Positions 8,098 through 10,453 of a stretch of DNA of 10,453 nucleotides are shown here, in pieces. Source of the DNA: an uncultured Eubacterium sp. (lineage in GTDB: Bacteria; Bacillota; Clostridia; Lachnospirales; Lachnospiraceae); NCBI RefSeq assembly GCF_937958975.1, contig NZ_CALGRE010000046.1:1-10453 (forward strand), written 5' to 3'. The position numbers were made by a program, and so were the translations under genes. The notes under the pieces were generated by a model. That model was not told the origin of the DNA. It worked only from the letters and a program-made list of their open reading frames with translations, and did no database searches. Numbering within the stretch: position 1 is the first letter of the stretch; each line of letters opens with the position of its first letter.

Positions 8098-8167
8098 AAA
8101 AGCAATTTGCTTTTGACGACCGCATACAATCCCAGAATGCGGTTGATGCGGATTCTGGTGATTGCTT
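8098..8167 (-). promoter_or_regulatory. Candidate structured 5' leader RNA of aroC with alternative hairpins
   Basis: The predicted aroC transcript begins near 8166, so this stretch would be most of its roughly 100-base leader. It contains four pairings that compete. (1) CCAGAAT/ATTCTGG (8132-8138 with 8152-8158), 7 bp, 13-base loop. (2) ACCGCAT/ATGCGGT (8119-8125 with 8137-8143), 7 bp, 11-base loop, excluded by (1); a second ATGCGG copy (8146-8151) offers the same partner. (3) AAGCAAT/ATTGCTT (8100-8106 with 8161-8167), an outer closing stem. (4) AAAAGCA/TGCTTTT (8098-8104 with 8108-8114), excluded by (3). This is the layout of a switchable leader. It does not match a riboswitch class I know, and it could instead be a palindromic repeat. 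Confidence 0.45.
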
Positions 8168-8172
8168 ATAAC

Positions 8173-8201
8173 AGTATATCAATTGAAATCAATTACTGCA
8201 A
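8173..8201 (-). promoter_or_regulatory. aroC: Putative aroC promoter
   Basis: On the minus strand, TTGCAG (8201-8196) and TATACT (8178-8173) are exactly 17 bases apart. Transcription would start near 8166, about 103 bases before the aroC ATG. The promoter is back to back with that of tgt: the two -35 boxes are 21 bases apart. Confidence 0.65.
8179..8194. promoter_or_regulatory. Operator-like repeat in the aroC promoter spacer
   Basis: TCAATT occurs twice, at 8179-8184 and 8189-8194, ten bases apart (one helical turn). The same bases form the inverted repeat AATTGA-AA-TCAATT (8181-8194). It fills the space between the -35 and -10 boxes of aroC, where a repressor would block polymerase. The regulator is unknown, and the AT-rich makeup makes chance symmetry possible. 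Confidence 0.35.
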
Positions 8202-8222
8202 GAGAACAGCGGATTATTTTCC

Positions 8223-8251
8223 TTGCATTGAGTCGATAAATCCAATACAAT
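8223..8251 (+). promoter_or_regulatory. Putative promoter of the tgt-yajC operon
   Basis: TTGCAT (8223-8228) and TACAAT (8246-8251) are separated by 17 bases. Transcription would start near 8258, giving a leader of about 26 bases, too short for a riboswitch, so the hairpin cluster upstream belongs to aroC and not to tgt. Confidence 0.65.
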
Positions 8252-8283
8252 ATACAGGGTAAGATTTAAAGGAGAAAAATACA

Positions 8284-9420
8284 ATGTTTAAAATATTAGC
8301 AAAAGACGGCAATGCAAAGCGCGGCGAGTTTATAACAGTACATGGAAATATACAGACGCCTGTATTTATGAACGTAGGAACGGCAGGTGCGATAAAGGGT
8401 GCGGTTGCCGCAGAAGATTTAAAAACGATAAAAACACAGGTAGAACTTTCTAATACATATCATCTTCATGTAAGGCCGGGAGATAAAATTGTAAAGCAAA
8501 TGGGTGGACTGCACAGGTTTATGAATTGGGACAGACCTATTTTGACGGATTCCGGCGGATTCCAGGTATTTTCTCTTGCAGGTTTAAGGAAAATAAAAGA
8601 AGAAGGTGTTTATTTTAATTCCCATGTAGATGGAAGAAAGATTTTCATGGGACCGGAGGAGAGTATGCAGATACAGTCTAATCTTGCATCTACGATTGCG
8701 ATGGCTTTTGACGAATGTCCATCCAGTGTGGCATCCAAAGAATATATCAAAAATTCGGTGGAACGCACGACAAGATGGCTAAGACGATGCAGGATAGAAA
8801 TGGATAGGTTAAATGGTCTTGATGATACAATCAATAAAGAACAGATGCTGTTTGGAATCAATCAGGGTGGAATATACGATGACATCCGAATAGAACATGC
8901 AAAAGCAATATCTGAAATTGATTTAGATGGATATGCTATAGGTGGCCTTGCCGTAGGTGAGAGTCATGACGAAATGTATAGAATAATAGAAAGTGTCGAA
9001 CCGTATTTGCCAAAGGATAAACCAATATATCTAATGGGAGTGGGAACACCGGCAAATATTTTAGAAGCTGTTGAGCGTGGTGTGGACTTTTTTGATTGTG
9101 TATATCCATCGAGAAATGGCAGACATGGTCATGTCTATACGAATGCAGGAAAATTAAACTTGTTTAATGCAAAATATGAGACAGATGACAGACCGATTGA
9201 AGAGAATTGTCAATGTCCGGCATGTCAATATCATTCCAGAGCGTATATCAGACATCTGCTCAAAGCAAAAGAAATGCTTGGAATGCGTTTGTGTGTCTTG
9301 CATAATTTGTATTTTTATAATACAATGATGGAAGAAATCAGAGATGCCATTGCGGCAGGAAGATATCAAGAGTATAAAACCGACAAATTAGAAGGATTTA
9401 AAGAAAATGACAAGAATTAG
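8284..9420 (+). CDS. tgt: Queuine tRNA-ribosyltransferase (tRNA-guanine transglycosylase)
   Basis: This 378-residue enzyme exchanges guanine 34 in the anticodon of GUN tRNAs (Asp, Asn, His, Tyr) for a queuosine precursor base. It has the family's TIM-barrel motifs: LSNTYHL (55-61), LTDSGGFQVFSL (87-98, with Asp89), AIGGLAVGE, and FDCVYPSRNGRHGHVYT with the nucleophile Asp271. The zinc site is complete, with Cys309, Cys311, Cys314 and His340 in the same spacing as in the Zymomonas enzyme. AAAGGAG (8268-8274) lies nine bases before the ATG. The gene heads an operon: yajC starts 12 bases after its TAG, a pairing common across bacteria. No preQ1 synthesis genes are in view, so the source of the base cannot be judged. 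Confidence 0.97.
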   Translation: MFKILAKDGNAKRGEFITVHGNIQTPVFMNVGTAGAIKGAVAAEDLKTIKTQVELSNTYHLHVRPGDKIVKQMGGLHRFMNWDRPILTDSGGFQVFSLAGLRKIKEEGVYFNSHVDGRKIFMGPEESMQIQSNLASTIAMAFDECPSSVASKEYIKNSVERTTRWLRRCRIEMDRLNGLDDTINKEQMLFGINQGGIYDDIRIEHAKAISEIDLDGYAIGGLAVGESHDEMYRIIESVEPYLPKDKPIYLMGVGTPANILEAVERGVDFFDCVYPSRNGRHGHVYTNAGKLNLFNAKYETDDRPIEENCQCPACQYHSRAYIRHLLKAKEMLGMRLCVLHNLYFYNTMMEEIRDAIAAGRYQEYKTDKLEGFKENDKN

Positions 9421-9432
9421 GAGGTAGGTATT

Positions 9433-9738
9433 ATGCCAATTTTAGCAACAGGTGCAGGTGCGGGAGGAAGCTGGCTTATAATTATTGCATATGTAGTGAT
9501 TATTATAGGATTTATGTATTTTATTGCAATCAGACCACAGAAGAAACAGGAAAAGAAACAGAAAGCTTTAATGGAAAGTATCGAGATTGGAGACAGTGTT
9601 TTGACAACAAGCGGTTTCTACGGGATGATAATAGATGTACAGGAAGATACAGTGATTGTCGAATTTGGTGGAAATAAAAACTGTAGAATCCCAATGCAGA
9701 AAGCTGCAATCGTGGATGTGGAAAAAGCAGAAGCATAA
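9433..9738 (+). CDS. yajC: Sec translocon-associated membrane protein YajC
   Basis: The 101-residue product has the YajC layout: a Gly/Ala-rich N-terminus, one membrane helix at about 13-33 (WLIIIAYVVIIIGFMYFIAI), the IRPQKKQEKKQK basic stretch directly after it, then a small cytoplasmic beta domain (ESIEIGDSVLTTSGFYGMI, DTVIVEFG). YajC associates with SecDF at the SecYEG translocon; its exact role is modest. AGGAGG (9419-9424), eight bases before the ATG, overlaps the tgt stop codon, which suggests coupled translation. In many genomes secD and secF follow; here a strong terminator follows instead, so they must lie elsewhere if present. Confidence 0.93.
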   Translation: MPILATGAGAGGSWLIIIAYVVIIIGFMYFIAIRPQKKQEKKQKALMESIEIGDSVLTTSGFYGMIIDVQEDTVIVEFGGNKNCRIPMQKAAIVDVEKAEA

Positions 9739-9758
9739 AAAGTGATAATAAAAATGTT

Positions 9759-9804
9759 AAAAGAATCTCCAAAGTTATAATGAATAACTTTGGAGATTCT
9801 TTTT
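9759..9804 (+). terminator. Rho-independent terminator of the tgt-yajC operon
   Basis: A perfect 20-bp inverted repeat (9759-9778 with 9784-9803) closes a five-base loop and runs into TTTTT (9800-9804). The core is GAATCTCCAAAGTTAT with its complement. The A-rich left foot would also give a U-run on the other strand, but no minus-strand gene ends here. Confidence 0.92.
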
Positions 9805-9865
9805 GTGATTCGTATTTGTATTTTAAATGTTAAAATTTATCAACTAAATATATTATATATATGTG

Positions 9866-9894
9866 TTGAAAAATAGCGTTAATTGGGGTATAAT
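9866..9894 (+). promoter_or_regulatory. leuB: Promoter of leuB
   Basis: TTGAAA (9866-9871) and a perfect TATAAT (9889-9894) are 17 bases apart, the best consensus promoter in the window. Transcription would start near 9901. The stretch 9805-9865 upstream is AT-rich without clear sites. Confidence 0.8.
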
Positions 9895-9900
9895 TTATGA

Positions 9901-9960
9901 GTTAATGTGGATTTTTATAATCACATTTCATAGAAATTTGGTTTTATATAGGAATCAAAT
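9901..9960 (+). promoter_or_regulatory. leuB 5' leader with two weak hairpins
   Basis: The leader of about 90 bases can form TGTG-g-AT/ATCACA (9906-9912 with 9920-9925) and ATTTGGTT/AATCAAAT (9936-9943 with 9953-9960, one G-U pair). Neither is followed by a U-run. There is no T-box consensus and no leucine-rich leader peptide, so known leucine-gene control types are not evident. Confidence 0.25.
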
Positions 9961-9990
9961 TAGAAACTTTAAAGGAAAAGAGGAAGCAGA

Positions 9991-10453
9991 ATGAATTTTA
10001 ATGTTGCAGTAATTCCAGGTGATGGAATCGGACCGGAAATTGTTACAGAAGCACAGAGGGTTCTGAATGCTGTCGGAGAAAAGTATGGACATACTTTTCA
10101 TTATGTAGAAGTGGATATGGGTGGTATTTCTATCGATAAACACGGGGTTCCACTTACAGATGAAGCACTTGAGACAGCAAGGAAAAGTGATGCGGTGTTG
10201 CTTGGCGCCGTCGGCGGCGTCGTCGGAAAGGACAGCTGGTATGATTTACCACCGAACCTAAGACCTGAGGCAGGGCTTCTTGCAATTAGAAAGGGACTGA
10301 ATCTCTTTGCAAATTTAAGACCGGCGTATCTTTATAAGGAATTAAAGGAAGCATGTCCATTAAAAGAGGAAGTGGCAGATGCAGGCTTTGATATGATTAT
10401 TGTGAGAGAGGATTTAGATATGGACTTATTCGAAGAAGATATCTTAGATTCCT
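9991..10453 (+). CDS. leuB: 3-isopropylmalate dehydrogenase, N-terminal part (runs off right edge; end divergent)
   Basis: LeuB oxidises and decarboxylates 3-isopropylmalate with NAD in leucine synthesis. The first 140 residues match clearly: VAVIPGDGIGPEIV (5-18), LLGAVGG (70-76), NLRPEAGLLAIRKGL (89-103) and LFANLRPAYLYKEL (105-118), including the substrate-binding Arg100 and Arg110, then AGFDMIIVRE (131-140, Arg139). AGGA (9981-9984) lies six bases before the ATG. After Glu140 the near-invariant continuation (LTGG, then IYFG with the catalytic Tyr) is replaced by DLDMDLFEEDILDS up to the edge, although the frame stays open. The last 43 bases are therefore a possible frameshift, insertion or sequence-end artefact. 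Identity up to there is secure; whether the enzyme is intact is not. Confidence 0.88.
   Translation, partial: MNFNVAVIPGDGIGPEIVTEAQRVLNAVGEKYGHTFHYVEVDMGGISIDKHGVPLTDEALETARKSDAVLLGAVGGVVGKDSWYDLPPNLRPEAGLLAIRKGLNLFANLRPAYLYKELKEACPLKEEVADAGFDMIIVREDLDMDLFEEDILDS

Noticed and set aside
8064..8129. Longer aroC start at TTG 8129
   Set aside because: The added 22 residues are not typical of chorismate synthase, there is no proper ribosome site, and AGGAGG is positioned for ATG 8063.
8064..8283. preQ1 riboswitch for tgt
   Set aside because: The tgt leader is only about 26 bases. The A-rich tail before the aroC ribosome site only superficially recalls preQ1-I, lacks the C-rich pseudoknot loop, and is on the other strand from tgt.
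9901..9990. T-box or leucine leader-peptide attenuator before leuB
   Set aside because: There is no T-box consensus sequence, no terminator hairpin with a U-run and no short frame rich in Leu codons.
1..10453. Genetic code with TGA read as an amino acid
   Set aside because: Only one internal TGA is present across all genes, and Trp is encoded by TGG throughout, including many times in the same GH43 gene.

Overview
The window looks like a chromosomal segment of an AT-rich Gram-positive anaerobe, most likely a gut or fibre-degrading member of the Clostridia (Lachnospiraceae-like). The grounds are strong AGGAGG ribosome-binding sites, TTGnnn/TATAAT-type promoters, the tgt-yajC pair, a CmpB-type putative permease and a very large secreted carbohydrate-active protein. 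The genus is an inference from style, not a demonstrated assignment.

Layout. Positions 1-4163 (minus) hold one giant secreted multidomain polysaccharide-degradation gene that runs off the left edge. It encodes a signal peptide, two tandem pectate-lyase-3/beta-helix modules, an F5/8C-type carbohydrate-binding module, a GH43 catalytic domain with its full acidic triad, and the start of a further carbohydrate-binding-like module. A single in-frame TGA (3288-3290) splits this otherwise open 1387-codon frame after codon 291. Upstream on the same strand, 4305-5057 encodes an unrecognised protein with a beta-strand-rich front and a coiled-coil tail. Divergent from it are glyA (5245-6486) and a small CmpB-type membrane protein gene (6516-6923), which end at a bidirectional terminator shared with the convergent aroC (6966-8063, minus). 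aroC and tgt are divergently transcribed from back-to-back promoters. The aroC mRNA would start with a compact leader capable of alternative hairpins. tgt (8284-9420) and yajC (9433-9738) form a short operon closed by a 20-bp terminator. A consensus promoter then drives leuB (9991 to the right edge), whose last 43 visible bases depart from the expected LeuB sequence.

The central and right parts are housekeeping: one-carbon/serine-glycine metabolism (glyA), the end of the shikimate pathway (aroC), tRNA queuosine modification (tgt), Sec-associated membrane protein (yajC) and leucine synthesis (leuB). The left part is accessory plant- or glycan-polysaccharide degradation. All six complete genes end in TAA or TAG, none in TGA.

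The observations most worth following are the lone TGA inside the GH43 megaprotein, the structured aroC leader with mutually exclusive pairings, the operator-like repeat in the aroC promoter spacer, and the abrupt loss of LeuB similarity at the right edge. I see no mobile element, CRISPR array, rRNA or tRNA.
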